Notes: a model not told the origin generated them from the sequence alone. A DNA stretch of 21,224 nucleotides from Haplosporangium gracile (GCA_015499985.1 JAAAUF010000523.1:8039-29262), one strand, 5' to 3'. Positions 9,631 through 20,333 are shown, counted from the first letter of the stretch. Numbers and translations: made by a program.

Positions 9631-11595
9631 TCAAGCAGCGATAGTAGAGACACGGGTCATCATACTAAGGAGCTGTAATTGCTCATCCGCTCCATCAGAG
9701 AGACACTTGTCCATGTCTCCAAAGACCTCGGCCACCTTGGCCTTCTGCAACGGGCTCAGATGCTCGTTCTTCAAAAGCCTAGAATGCAGCTGCGAAAGCA
9801 CCTTTGCCGCCGAATGTCCGTCCGCAACAACGTTCTGTACCTCGGCCGCAATCTTCTTGTACTCCTTGCTCAACCAGCATCCCTCCAGTCCATCAATCAC
9901 CGATTCCGGTACCGTCTAGCGTTTCATTCAAGAGAGGGTGGTTATCGAATCAAAGATAATATAATTAGTGTTATGTAAGTTGTGTATCTTGATGAAAACA
10001 TTGAGGTAAATGAAAAAATGGGGATATACAAGGAGACACAAGAATACAAATAGTTGAGATAGAACAATAACAAGAGCGAAAAAGGAGAAAGATACAGAAG
10101 AAACTGTAGTGAGAGGGGTAGAGAAAAAAGAAACAGCGAAGAAAGAGATCGCGAAAGAGAGTAAACCGAAATAAAAAAAAGGGAACGCTAGAAAGAGAAA
10201 GAGGGAGATATGGCAGATGAGCGAGATAAGAACAAGGCGGCGACGAGGGAAGAAAGAAGAGGAGGTAGAAAAGAAGGGAAATGACTTACACCAGCAATAT
10301 CCGCAATGACATCCTCGCTAATCTCTGTGCCCTTGCCCATGAGCCGAGAGGCACTCTGGAGGTACATGATGGCTTTCCGCAGATCGCCCTCAGATACCCG
10401 AATAAGACCCAAAATGGCCTCGGGCGAGATCTTGACTTCCTCCTGGCGACAGATCATCTCCAGACGCTCCTTGCTGTGCTTCTCCTCCAGGGGTCTGAAC
10501 CGGAACTTTGCACAACGCGAGGCCAGGGGTTCAATGATACGGGTCACATAGTTGCAAATCAGACAGAAGCGAGTCAATTTAGAGTATGTCTCCATGGTTC
10601 GGCGAAGTGCCGACTGGGCGTCTGCTGTCATTGAATCTGCCTCGTCCAGAATGATGATCTTATATGGTGGACAGCTCTGGTTTCTACTTGACCGTAAGTT
10701 TTCAGCTTTAGTTAGTAAAGGCCTTTTCTTCCTGAGTGTAGAGACTTGCCCGTAGGTTATTTGCAAACACCTATCAAGAGACGTACCCGATGTTATGAGA
10801 GACGGTGGACCGGGCAAAATTTTTTACTTTTTCACGAATGACCTGAATACCGCGCTCGTCTGATGCATTGAGTTCGAGGACACGCGATCCGATCATGTCT
10901 GGTCTACAAGAACGAGGAAGCATACGTTAGTCTTAGTGTCCGAGGAGTCCATAAGCTGCATATAGGTCCTGAATATCAGATTCTCTTAGCTATTTACCCA
11001 TAGATGTCTCTGGCAAGGGCGAGAATAGTTGACGTCTTTCCTGTTCCTGGAGGTCCATAGAAAAGCAAATGTGGTAACTAAATAACATAATAAAAAGTAA
11101 CTCAGTTTAGCTCTCAATAGCGTAACTAGTATGATGTATAACAACAAAAAAAAAGCATGGTAACTCCTACTGTGGACGTACGTTTTGAGATTCCATGGTC
11201 TTTTTGAGAACGGCGACGGTCTGCTCCTGTGAACTGATATCATCCATGGTTTTTGGGCGACTAGCAACCAAAAAAAAAAAAAAAAAAAAAAAAATGGTGG
11301 CAACAGAGAATAAAGAATCAGTTCTAAGGTGTTTCCGTTTGGGGTCTATTCCTGATCAGAATGTTTTTCCTGTCTTTAGTTCAAAGTGATCACTCCCATT
11401 CATATTTTGAACATCGATGTCTGCGGATAGCGATGTATGTGCCAGAAGAGGTATGATGGAGTTGTCCGAGATTCCTTCCTTGAAGTGTAACACTCACTAT
11501 TTCTCAATCCAGGGCTTGTTGGCTGCAGCAGCAGCGGCGTTTGCGGCAGCGGAAGATGACCCCGCCGTTGTTTGTCTCTTTGCAAAGAATGACAT
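9631..11595 (-). CDS. Replication factor C small subunit (human RFC4 / yeast Rfc2 type)
   Basis: Six exons: 11595-11498, 11260-11182, 11077-10998, 10903-10787, 10683-10290 and 9915-9631 (350 aa, close to the 353-363 usual for the family). It is an AAA+ subunit of the clamp loader that opens and places PCNA on primer-template junctions in the nucleus. An Ala/Ser-rich head precedes NKPWIEKYRPKT. Walker A GPPGTGKT is at residues 67-74, Walker B DEAD at 138-141, sensor-1 region FCLICNY at 164-170 and the arginine-finger SRC at 180-182. The C-terminal collar ends with [26 protein letters not shown] near the end points to RFC4/Rfc2 over RFC2, RFC3 and RFC5. Introns begin GTGAGT, GTACGT, GTAAAT, GTACGT and GTAAGT. 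Intron 4 holds a perfect TACTAAC branch site. It is convergent with H3 and divergent from the DUF1761-like gene. Confidence 0.95.
11270..11294. repeat. 25-bp A homopolymer (T tract in RFC intron 1)
   Basis: On the coding minus strand this is a T tract just before TTGCTAG, the intron 1 acceptor of the RFC gene, so it serves as an unusually long polypyrimidine tract. Its length is a likely spot for sequencing error or strain variation. Confidence 0.85.
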
Positions 11596-11962
11596 TAGGT
11601 CGTTATGTTCCTAGTTGATGGTGTGTGTTGATTGTTAATCCTGAGAGGATGGATGTAGGTTGTCCTTAAGTAGTTTGGCGGTTGAACAAGCAATGAACGA
11701 CTCGCGTTTTTTGTATTTTTGTTTAAAGGTTTAAAACGAGCAACACCGTTAATTCCACGCGCAGAATTGGTTTCATTATTTCCATCCAGTAAAAAGAATT
11801 TCAACTTCTAAAGGAGATCATCCGTGCTCTGTTTTTCTTTTTTCTTTATATTTCGCTCTCTCTACTTTCCCACATCAACAGCGCCCCCTTCTTTCTTCTT
11901 TCCTTCAACTACACTTTTTACTTCACTCACTCGCCACATATTAACAACAAAACCACAACAAC
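11596..11962. promoter_or_regulatory. Divergent promoter of the RFC and DUF1761-like genes
   Basis: 367 bp between two head-to-head start codons. The right half is CT-rich on plus (11831-11935), the usual leader of genes here, and ends in A/C-rich sequence before ATG 11963. The left half holds TTTGGCGG (11674-11681), which differs from the E2F/MBF-type TTTGGCGC by one base, and ACGCGC near 11758. Either could serve the S-phase timing of RFC, but the match is weak. Confidence 0.5.
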
Positions 11963-12938
11963 ATGATTCACATCCCATACGTCGCTGGAGGATCAGTCCG
12001 TACGTTCATGAACTCTTAGCAAACAACAACAAACAACCTGCAATAGGATCTTTTTTCATTTTTTTTTGGATTATTCATGGGCACATATGTAACACAAAAT
12101 CACTCACTACCTTGCCTTCTCTCTGCTAACTTGGAGATAGTCATTGGAGCACTCTACAACCAGCTGTCTGGAGCTTTCGTCTACGGCCCCATGTTTGGCC
12201 AGGTCTGGCTCAATGCCATGAACAAGGTATTTTCGCATGTCATTTTTCGTAGTTAAATTTATTCGTTGGATTATTCGATACTAATGCTGTCATAATGATT
12301 ATTATGACCTACTGATGAACGACGAATAGGACAAGGGTGGTGATGCCTGGATGGACAGGGATAGCAAGAACAACCTCTCCATCTTGATGGTCAAGGAGTT
12401 CGTCCTGGGCTTGGGAAGGGTAAGGTTACCATTTCATTTTCTTTTGTATTTCTTACGCAATGCATCCAGCATATAGGCGATCATTTGCAGATAAAAAAAA
12501 AAAACGAATGCACACACAGATAGAGACATATGGGTCTATGCGTTCATTATCTTGAAACAACCCAGCATTTTTTTTAAAGATCCATATGCAACGTGCGATG
12601 GTGTCTCTCTTTTCATTGGGATCATGCTAGTGTACTTTTTTGTTTCTCATGCAATATGTACTCACTCACACTCAATATCACTTGTCATTCTCATTCGCTA
12701 CAACGACAACTAATAGGCCTGGGTGACGGGATTGCTGTTGAACTTGACACAGGCGCGCACAATGTCGCAGGCCGCCCAGCTGGGAGCCTTCCTGTACTTT
12801 GGTGTCCAAGTCCCCACAATTCTCTCCGAGTACATGTGGGAGAAGCGCCCTTGTGATTTGCAAAAGTTCAAGCTCCTAAGCACCTTCTCGAGCACCATCG
12901 TCCTCTCCTGCATCATGCACTGGTGGGGCACCGCCTAA
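11963..12938 (+). CDS. DUF1761-like small integral membrane protein
   Basis: Four exons: 11963-11999, 12141-12226, 12330-12419 and 12717-12938 (144 aa). Introns are GTACGT...TAG, GTATTT...TAG and GTAAGG...TAG; the third is long (297 nt). Four hydrophobic segments can be seen at about residues 5-28, 60-82, 92-110 and 124-143. The order of features fits the DUF1761 family of bacteria and fungi: a first helix with GALYNQL, then VYGPMFGQVWLNAM, a polar loop, a helix starting MVKEF, and a last helix ending MHWWG. The length also fits. No biochemical role is known to me for the family. The first exon codes for only 12 residues, supported by phase and by the short A/C-rich context before its ATG. 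It shares a promoter with the RFC gene. Confidence 0.8.
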
Positions 12939-13393
12939 ATAGACTCCTCTATCGCTTTCTACAGGAGGGATGTCTGCTCACGTCTCTGGCTGATTCTCTT
13001 GCCTGGATATATTACTGATACTGGATTACCTGGATGACTCGATCTGTTTGCTGGTTTTTTTTTCACTTAGTGGATGCATTGAACAAATGGCAAAACAACA
13101 ACAGCACAAAAACCCTCTTCTTTGACTTTTGATGGTTGTATAAAGGATGTCCTTCCTCTCTCTCACACACCACGTGGGTGGAGACTCGGATCTTCCAAGT
13201 TCTCTTTCTTTCTCTTCATTTTTCGTTGCCCTTTTTCTTTCTCTCTTTTAGCAGTAATGTGTACATAGTCAACAACAGCAAAAACAAATACAAAGAATTG
13301 GCACATACATTCAGCCGGGGATCTGAGTGATGGTAATGGAAGGTTTGTCGTGATGACATTAGATAACTTGTTAACCATTTGCTAACTGTCAGT

Positions 13394-13448
13394 AAGCGTA
13401 TTCGCTTCGTTCGCGCCTCCTTCCGTTGTCTGCCGAGTAACGAAGGAG
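13394..13448. repeat. Two adjacent hairpins
   Basis: AAGCG-n4-CGCTT (13394-13407) is followed by CTCCTTCCGTT paired with AACGAAGGAG across a short loop (13417-13448; ten base pairs with one bulged C). They sit in a GC-richer patch in noncoding DNA just before a CCAAT box. Confidence 0.5.
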
Positions 13449-13462
13449 AACTTCATCAGTGG

Positions 13463-13469
13463 CCAATCA
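13463..13469 (+). promoter_or_regulatory. CCAAT box (CCAATCA)
   Basis: GGCCAATCAGATTGATCGG contains the CCAATCA site typical of the fungal Hap2/3/5 (NF-Y) complex, followed at once by an inverted ATTG. It is 1.27 kb upstream of the CLC start, and no nearer gene is visible for it to control. Confidence 0.35.
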
Positions 13470-13709
13470 GATTGATCGGGGATTAAAAATTTCGCCCAAA
13501 AGAAAAGAAAAAGGCGTGGACATTGATGTGTTCTGTATTCTCATGCAGTGGCAGGCATGCAGTGGCTGACCAAACAGCGACATATAAAGTAAGAATGGTA
13601 AGGTTTTTTCTCTTTTTTTGCTTTGGCTGTGTGCGTGTTGCGTTGGAGGGCGAGTACAAAGAATTGAGTATGCATATGTGCTAACGAGGGAGTGAAAGAG
13701 ATTTGTGGA

Positions 13710-13757
13710 AGAGAGAAGGACAGAGAGAAGGACAGAGAGAAGGACAGAGAGAAGGAC
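13710..13757. repeat. 12-bp tandem repeat, four copies (AGAGAGAAGGAC)
   Basis: Four perfect head-to-tail copies of AGAGAGAAGGAC in noncoding DNA. The first base of the first copy belongs to the preceding GGAA. Confidence 0.95.
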
Positions 13758-14212
13758 GAGGAGTGGTAGCTTGCGGGTTGGGCGTGAGATAAGGACGAGA
13801 GAAATGTAAACAACTGGACGAACAAAGAACATTGAGCTGATCAGATAGGCAGACAGAAGAGACATAGAATAAGAAGAGCACGCATTCGTTTTTGACTCCC
13901 TCCTCGGTATTGTTGTCCAAAGCGTACTAGGGGGCGGTATTAAGAGCAACAAAAGTGGAGAGGAGGAAAATGCGAGGAAAAGCACAATTTCATCATCATA
14001 CCCCTTTGCTACTTCATGTTACTCTCTACCCCTGTTCCTTTCTTTCAAGCGTTTTCCCTCTCGGGTGTGAAGCGAGAGTATGGCCGCATTGTGTAGGAGG
14101 AGTGAAGCGGACTATCATGCATGTGTGATGTTGCTGTGTATGTATGTGTATGTGTGCGTGTGGAAAGAGTGTGAGCGAAAAAAATAAGAACGCGAGTGGT
14201 CATGTTCACCTG

Positions 14213-14229
14213 TTTTTTTTAAAAAAAAA
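14213..14229. repeat. T8A9 palindromic tract
   Basis: Eight T are followed directly by nine A, giving a perfect 16-bp A/T palindrome. It may exclude nucleosomes upstream of the CLC leader. Confidence 0.8.
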
Positions 14230-14419
14230 GGGGTGTCTTTGTTTGTTTGCCTGTTTGTTTGTCCTTTTTCTTTCTATGCCTGTCTGTCAGCCAGTCAGCT
14301 CTTTTGTCTTTCTTCTCTTATGCAGGCCAATGGATATCCTTCTTACACGCGCTGAATCACCCTCTCTATCTGATCCTGTCTTATTGGGTCACAATACATG
14401 CAGCCTTTTCTTCTCGTCC

Positions 14420-14731
14420 TCCTTCTTACTTTTCTAGCTTTTCTGCTTCGTCTTCTTCCCTTTCTTCTTCACCTTCCCTTCCTTTCTTTCCTTCCCCTCT
14501 TTCTTCCTCTCCATCTTCTGCTTCCTTTTCTTCTCTTACCTCATTCTCTTGACGCGCCTCCTTCCCCTCCTCCCCGTCCCTCACAAAGGCGACATTTCCT
14601 GATTCTTCCTCCTCTCCCTTCCTGTCCTGACATTCATTTTGTCATTCATTTACTCAAACAATAACAACAACACCAACCACCTCATCACTCCCTCTCATAC
14701 AACAGGAGTGTAAACTCCATTTCAATTAACA
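14420..14731 (+). promoter_or_regulatory. CT-rich leader of the CLC gene
   Basis: From 14420 to about 14640 the plus strand is a run of TTCTTCC, CTTCCC and TCTTCTC units. It passes into A/C-rich sequence (CAACAACACCAACC) ending at ATG 14732. The same order, CT-rich and then A/C-rich, precedes the DUF1761-like gene. It is probably the transcription start zone and 5'UTR. Confidence 0.55.
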
Positions 14732-17700
14732 ATGAGCAACGACCCGTCACCTTCGAAAACGAATCCCAACGACATCCCTACTCCATCAGCACCCCTTTCG
14801 CCACCTCCTGACTCCACTATGTCGCCACCTCCTGACCCCACTATGTCGCCTCCTAACCAGCCGCGCCAGTCACTCTCCGCCCAACTCGCTCCCGACTATC
14901 ACGACTTTGTCAGCGACATTTCTTCTCCTTTAAACAACAGCAGCAACAACAATAGACCCCATTCGACCTCCTCCTCTGGACTGAGTAATGGTCAGACAAA
15001 GACTCCTTCCTCGACTACTTCCTCCAACCGATTCCTGGACGCTGTCGATGCCGTCACAGGCAGAGGCAAGCAAGAAAAGGCACGCGCCAGACGTGCAAAT
15101 CAGCCTAGTTTCTCTGGGTCAGCCTTCACCTCTGACAACGATGACAATGATGATGATGCAGAAGACGATCAGGTGGACAACAACGAGCAACAAAGTTTAT
15201 TGAAACATCGTGAATCTAGTAACAATAATCAAGGAACCGTGGATACCAACGGCAATAACTCTATCAGCTGCGACGACAGCAGGCAGACACCAACTCCTCG
15301 GCTACCCCCTCTCAGCAAGAGTCAGGTCAATGTGCCTGATCCCTCCAGACCCGCCTACAAACTGGGTGCTCCCCTTTCCTCCAAACCCCCTCACGCCCCT
15401 TCTTCCAACAATACCAAAAAGTTGGCGCAAGAACCAACTCCAACAGCAACAGCTGCACACCCGTCAGACAATGACCATCACCTCCTCACTGAAACATCGT
15501 CCTTGCTCGGCAATAATGGTAGCCGATCAAAGAATCCTCAAGATAATGGCAATGGACAACAAGAACGTTGGACAAATGAAGGATCTAGAAGAAGAACTCC
15601 CCGTTACAACGGCTCACCTGTAGATGCCGACCAACAAGATGGCGACGACGATGGTCTAGACAACACCAGCGAAACTGACTCCTTGCGGAGACCATCCAGG
15701 TAAATGCATGTCAAACAGGTCACTTCTCTTCCAATGGACCCACCATTTCAACCTCAGATGATGCCATCCCCCGCCACTCCCTGCTCTTAGTCACACTATC
15801 AAGATGCAGGTTCTCATGCAAACCCAGCTTTGTTGATTTATGTCAGACGAGCATAACAAACAAACAACAATCACCATGCGATGGGGTGTTCATCTGTGCG
15901 CACACGAAACACACGATAATGATTCGACCATTGTTGCGTAACATAACCTTCAATCTCCCATCTGACATATCTCTTTTTTTTTGGACCTGTTTTTTCATTT
16001 TAACAACTTGAAGGGCTAGATCGCTTTCGCCTAATATGGAGTCTCGTCGCGGCAACAGAGGCAGAGTCATCTTTCGCAACTATCCATCGTCTGGCCGAGG
16101 CAGGAGTAATGGCAACAGCAATACCAACAGGGCTCTGCAAAACTTGCGTCGATCTAGCATGGCCAACATCAATCTTGTTAAGGAAAAGCTGCTGACTCGT
16201 CGAAGTGGCTTTTATGATGATGCCAAGGAAGCATTGGTCAAGGAGAACAATGGTATCCGCATCTGGTATCACAACTACACCACCATTGGTACGTTCGAAA
16301 AAAAGCACGTCAGTATCTTTTAATCTCTTTTCAGTCCTTGTTGTTAAATCTCCATCGCAAACGTGTTAGTTTTTTTTACGGAGACTTTTTTTTTCTTGTT
16401 TGCAATTGCCTGGTCAGTGCATTGTGGCTCACCATTTATTTTATATGCACAATTTTCTGAACCAGATTGGATTCATGATTTTGTCAAGGAGCGCGTGCGT
16501 CTGCGACACCTGAGATCGATTGGCGGTATCCGAGGCATGCTGAAGAACCGAGCAGACAGTCTCAAGGGCTGGGTCCTTGTCCTCTTGACCGGTAAGTACA
16601 CACCCTTGTTGTCAGAAACCATTCTTTTCCCTCTTCTCCCTCTTTCCACTCTCCTTTATTCTCTTATTCTTTATTGTTGGCCGTATGTGGTGCGTTGCGC
16701 ATGCCATCTAATCTGATTTTGATTTTTGATGGTTTTATTTCAGAGACGACCTGATCGTTCTGTTTCGATACTCGACTGAGTTATTTTTCTAACCCCGGTT
16801 CAACCATTTCCCATTTGTCCATTTTATCCATCTATCCCCTTCCCTGCCTGATCTTGCGTACCCCGAATTATTACTTTGTATTCCTATGACCTTCTTAAGG
16901 TGTCATCACGGCTTGTCTCGCCGCTATCATCGATGTCTCGAGTTGGTGGCTCGGAGATCTGCGTATGGGTTACTGCACAACCAACTTTTGGTGGAGCCAG
17001 TACTTTTGCTGCTGGGATGCTGCAGCTAGTGGTAAGCCAGCATCTGTTTTTTTCTTTATGCTCACATCTTGTACCTGATTCAGACAGAGATGCATCTTAT
17101 GGTTGTTAACGTCAAATCCAAAATATTTCATTCCCGCTCCCCCGCCTTTGATTTGCTCTGCGATTTTTATAGCTGGTTCCTGTCCAGAGTGGGTCTCATG
17201 GTCACAGGCACTTTCGTCCGACAAAGTTATTTTAGGACTCAGTCGTGATACATTCGATTGGATCGTCTACTGCTGCTTCGGTGTAAGTTATTTCGTTTTA
17301 TACTCATGTTACTGCTCCTTTTTGACAAGATGACTCGTTATATTATACTTTCTCACACTCACATTACTGCTGTCGATCGGAAAAATAATAGGTACTGTTT
17401 GCGGGAATCTGTGTGGTGATGGTCACATCAGATGGAACAGTGTCTCAACAGAAATCACATGGATCGACCAAACGCAGGAACGGGCCCAACGCCAACGGCG
17501 GTGGGATCCCTAGATCAGCCTCAAGGACATCTATGGAGACTGTCCTCAACTCATCTCAGCCCAAAAAGATTGCTTATTTCGGAGCTGGATCTGGTATCCC
17601 CGAAGTCAAGACTATCCTTGGAGGTTTTGTTATCCGTGGATTCTTGGGATTCAGGACCCTCATGATCAAACTCATTGGACTTGTAAGTCATATCCTCGAC

Positions 17701-20333
17701 ATTTTGTATTTTGAAAGGGGTTTTTATTTCTTACTCGCAGGTTTGCGATAGATGGCTATAGTTCTGACATTTGTTTCTTTATTTATTTTTCTTTTCTTAC
17801 TCAGCCGCTCATGGTAGCATCTGGACTGAACATGGGAAAACAAGGACCTTTAGTCCACATTGCCTGTTGTGTTGCCAACATCGTGTGCCGTATCTTTGAC
17901 AAGTACAACAGGAACGATGGTACGACGCAGCGACTTTCTATATTGTATCGCAATGATCTCGAAATATAAAGTGCACTATTAACTCCTTGTATTTGGAAAT
18001 GAGTAGGCAAACGCAGGGAGATCCTTTCGGCTGCAGCGGCATCGGGAGTGGCAGTCGCTTTTGGTGCTCCCATCGGTGGAGTCTTGTTCTCATTAGAGGA
18101 GGTGTCATATTACTTCCCAAGCAAAACCATGTGGCGAACCTACTTTTGTGCCCTGATATCTGCCGTCGTCCTCAAGGTACGGTCTTTATGTCAGGTGTAA
18201 CCCGAAGGTATGGCATGTAGTTGTGACCAGAAGGCTGACATGCTCTCATACCTCGCACCTATAGATGATCAACCCGTACCGCGTTGACAAGACTGTTCTG
18301 TTCCAGGTCACCTATGACCGTGACTGGCATCTGTTCGAGTCTATCCCCTTCTTTTTCATCAGTGTCTTTGGGGTAACGATCATATTCCCTTCCAGTTTCG
18401 CCCTCTTGTATGGTATGCGGTTAATAGCTACTGAAAAGCGATGCTGACTGTGTTAAATATTTATCTCCGCGCATAAAATAGGGTGTCTATGGAGCATTAT
18501 TCTCACAGTTCCATATGAACTACTCTCGTTTCAGATCAAGGACATGGATCGGTCGCCACCCTGTCCAGGAAGTTCTGATTGTGACCCTCCTGACTTGTGC
18601 TATCCAGTGGCTCAACCCTTGGACCAGAGTCAACCTGTTGCAGCTCTTGACTAATCTCTACAGTGAATGTACCCCCGAGAACAACCTCAACGGCATGTGC
18701 GCGTAAGTTGAACTACAAATCCCATTTCTTCCCTCACAAAATGTGGATCAACGATATAGAGGTACTAAGAGCGCGTTTATTCCCACCTTCCATTATTTAG
18801 GACGAGCATCGACCAAATTTACCCGATTTTCTTGTTGCTGGCAGAGATCTTTGTGATGAAGGTGGTGCTGAACTTTATTACTTTCGGAGTCAAGGTTCCC
18901 GGAGGCATTTTTATCCCCACAATGGTTGCCGGTGCCGTCTTTGGACGCATGGTCGGACTCGGCGTCCAGTGGCTTATTGTGTAAGTTCATATTTTCATAT
19001 TCGTTGCTAACAGCTCTACTCATAATACTCGATAATAACAATGAAACATCTCTGGTTGATAGCAAGTACCCGGAGCATCAGGTGTTTGCGGTGTGCGAAG
19101 GCGACAGTATGGATTGCATTATCCCAGGTCTCTACGCAATGATAGGAGCAGCAGCATGTCTGTCGGGTGTCACGCGCATGACAGTGTCACTGGTCGTCAT
19201 CATGTTTGAGCTCACGGGTGCCATGACGTACTCCCTCCCCATCATGATGGCAGTGATGATGGGCAAGTTTGTTGGTGATGCCTTCTCACCTGACGCGTTC
19301 TTCAACAAGCTGATCGACCTTAATGAGCATCCGTACCTCGACAACAAGAAGGACTACAACACTTTTGGATCTGCCGCTGATATTGCGGATCGGTACTTGG
19401 AGACCATAGATGTCAATGCTGTCAACGATGTGGATTCGTTGAGACGCAAAGTGGAGATCTTGGCGGCCTCAGGGTACTCGGATGGGGGGCTTCCTATTGT
19501 TGACCGCGGGATTTTGGTGGGGTACATTGCGTCGAATGAGTTGGGACATGCGTTGGATCTGGCGGAGCAGAAGCATCCGGATTGTATCTGCGTTTTCAGG
19601 AATCGCGCGTCGTCTAATATACCGGCGACTGAGATTATTACGTCCTTGAATGGTCTCGAGGCACAGGTTGGGATGGTGTCATCACCTACTCAAGACGCGC
19701 AGTACTCACCCGAGTATATGGCTCACCGACAGCCGATCAGGATGCCTGAAGATTCGAGTCAGGAATGGATGCAACCTCCTTCGAGTAGAGATGGATTGGA
19801 TTATGACAACGATATGCAGGGGTATGATCGACCTATTCGTGACAGTCGCTACCTCGACAGTCATGGAAATAAGATGCACCCAGATGATGATGACGCGGAT
19901 CTGTTACACCCTGATGGAACACGGCGGCCTAATCCACGTCGTTTCAGCAGTACTGGAACGAGTGATCTCTTGCGCGATCCTTCGCGTACCATGGACTTTA
20001 CACCTTTTACCGACCAAGTAAGAAAACGATCCCAATTTGACTAATATCCTGTCTTGAATGTAGCATGCAGCATGTATGTTGCACGAGTGCTTGTGAACTG
20101 ACCAATATATACACGGTTAATGTGCGTCGTGGCAATAATAGGCCCCCCTGTCAGTGAGCTTGTTCTCGTCAATGGATCTGGTGATGGAACTGTTCATCAA
20201 GCTGGGGATCAAGTATGTCTGTGTGGTCAAGGCAGGAGAGCACTATGGAATGATCCATAAGAAGCGGCTGTTGTCGTTCCTGAAGGAGAATGATGAGAAG
20301 CAGAAACGCCATGTCCGTAGTAGATGCTGTTAA
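14732..20333 (+). CDS. CLC-family chloride channel/transporter (ClC-3 / Gef1-like) with gating Glu replaced by Gln
   Basis: Thirteen exons: 14732-15699, 16020-16288, 16466-16591, 16900-17031, 17173-17282, 17392-17682, 17805-17919, 18007-18176, 18265-18372, 18482-18702, 18801-18980, 19063-20017 and 20142-20333 (1278 aa). Residues 1 to about 390 are disordered (Asn/Ser/Pro/Asp-rich) with acidic dileucine motifs EQQSLL (152) and ETSSLL (254). The membrane core starts near residue 425, after [12 protein letters not shown]. Key motifs are GSGIPE (601-606), GKQGP (643-647; family form GKEGP), LEEVSYYFP (700-708), VPGGIFIP in exon 11 and Tyr953. CBS1 lies at about 1010-1075 and CBS2 at about 1215-1265, parted by a disordered insert of some 120 residues. 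The protein ends in RSRCC. Relatives exchange Cl- for H+ in endosomes and vacuole; endomembrane location here is inference. Substitution of the gating residue suggests changed coupling. Confidence 0.93.
14798..14845 (+). repeat. 24-bp coding tandem repeat in CLC exon 1
   Basis: Two copies of a 24-base unit (14798-14821 and 14822-14845, one base different) plus a partial third. They encode SPPPDSTM and SPPPDPTM. The repeat is in frame, so copy-number change would lengthen the disordered N-terminus without a frameshift. Confidence 0.9.

Larger units (their letters stand above)
12939..14419. other. Noncoding stretch between the DUF1761-like and CLC genes
   Basis: No frame with coding character. 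A minus-strand frame over 13467-13985 is Leu/Ser-rich with four near-identical repeats and is not credible. The stretch holds a hairpin and CCAAT cluster (13394-13480), a 12-bp tandem repeat (13710-13757), TG-rich sequence (about 14125-14160) and a T8A9 tract (14213-14229). Confidence 0.6.

Noticed and set aside
13467..13985. 172-codon minus-strand frame that looks like a membrane protein
   Set aside because: The hydrophobic look comes from CT-rich DNA and from the 12-bp tandem repeat read as LLSV repeats. No conserved pattern.
14732..15703. The Asn/Ser-rich first CLC exon as a separate gene
   Set aside because: It ends in a donor (CCAG|GTAAAT) in the phase that exon 2 needs, has no stop before the donor, and long disordered heads are common in fungal CLC proteins.
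16735..16760. Additional CLC exon after TTTATTTCAG in intron 3
   Set aside because: Exons 3 and 4 join in phase to give the continuous family sequence [17 protein letters not shown], so nothing is missing. The site looks like a decoy acceptor.
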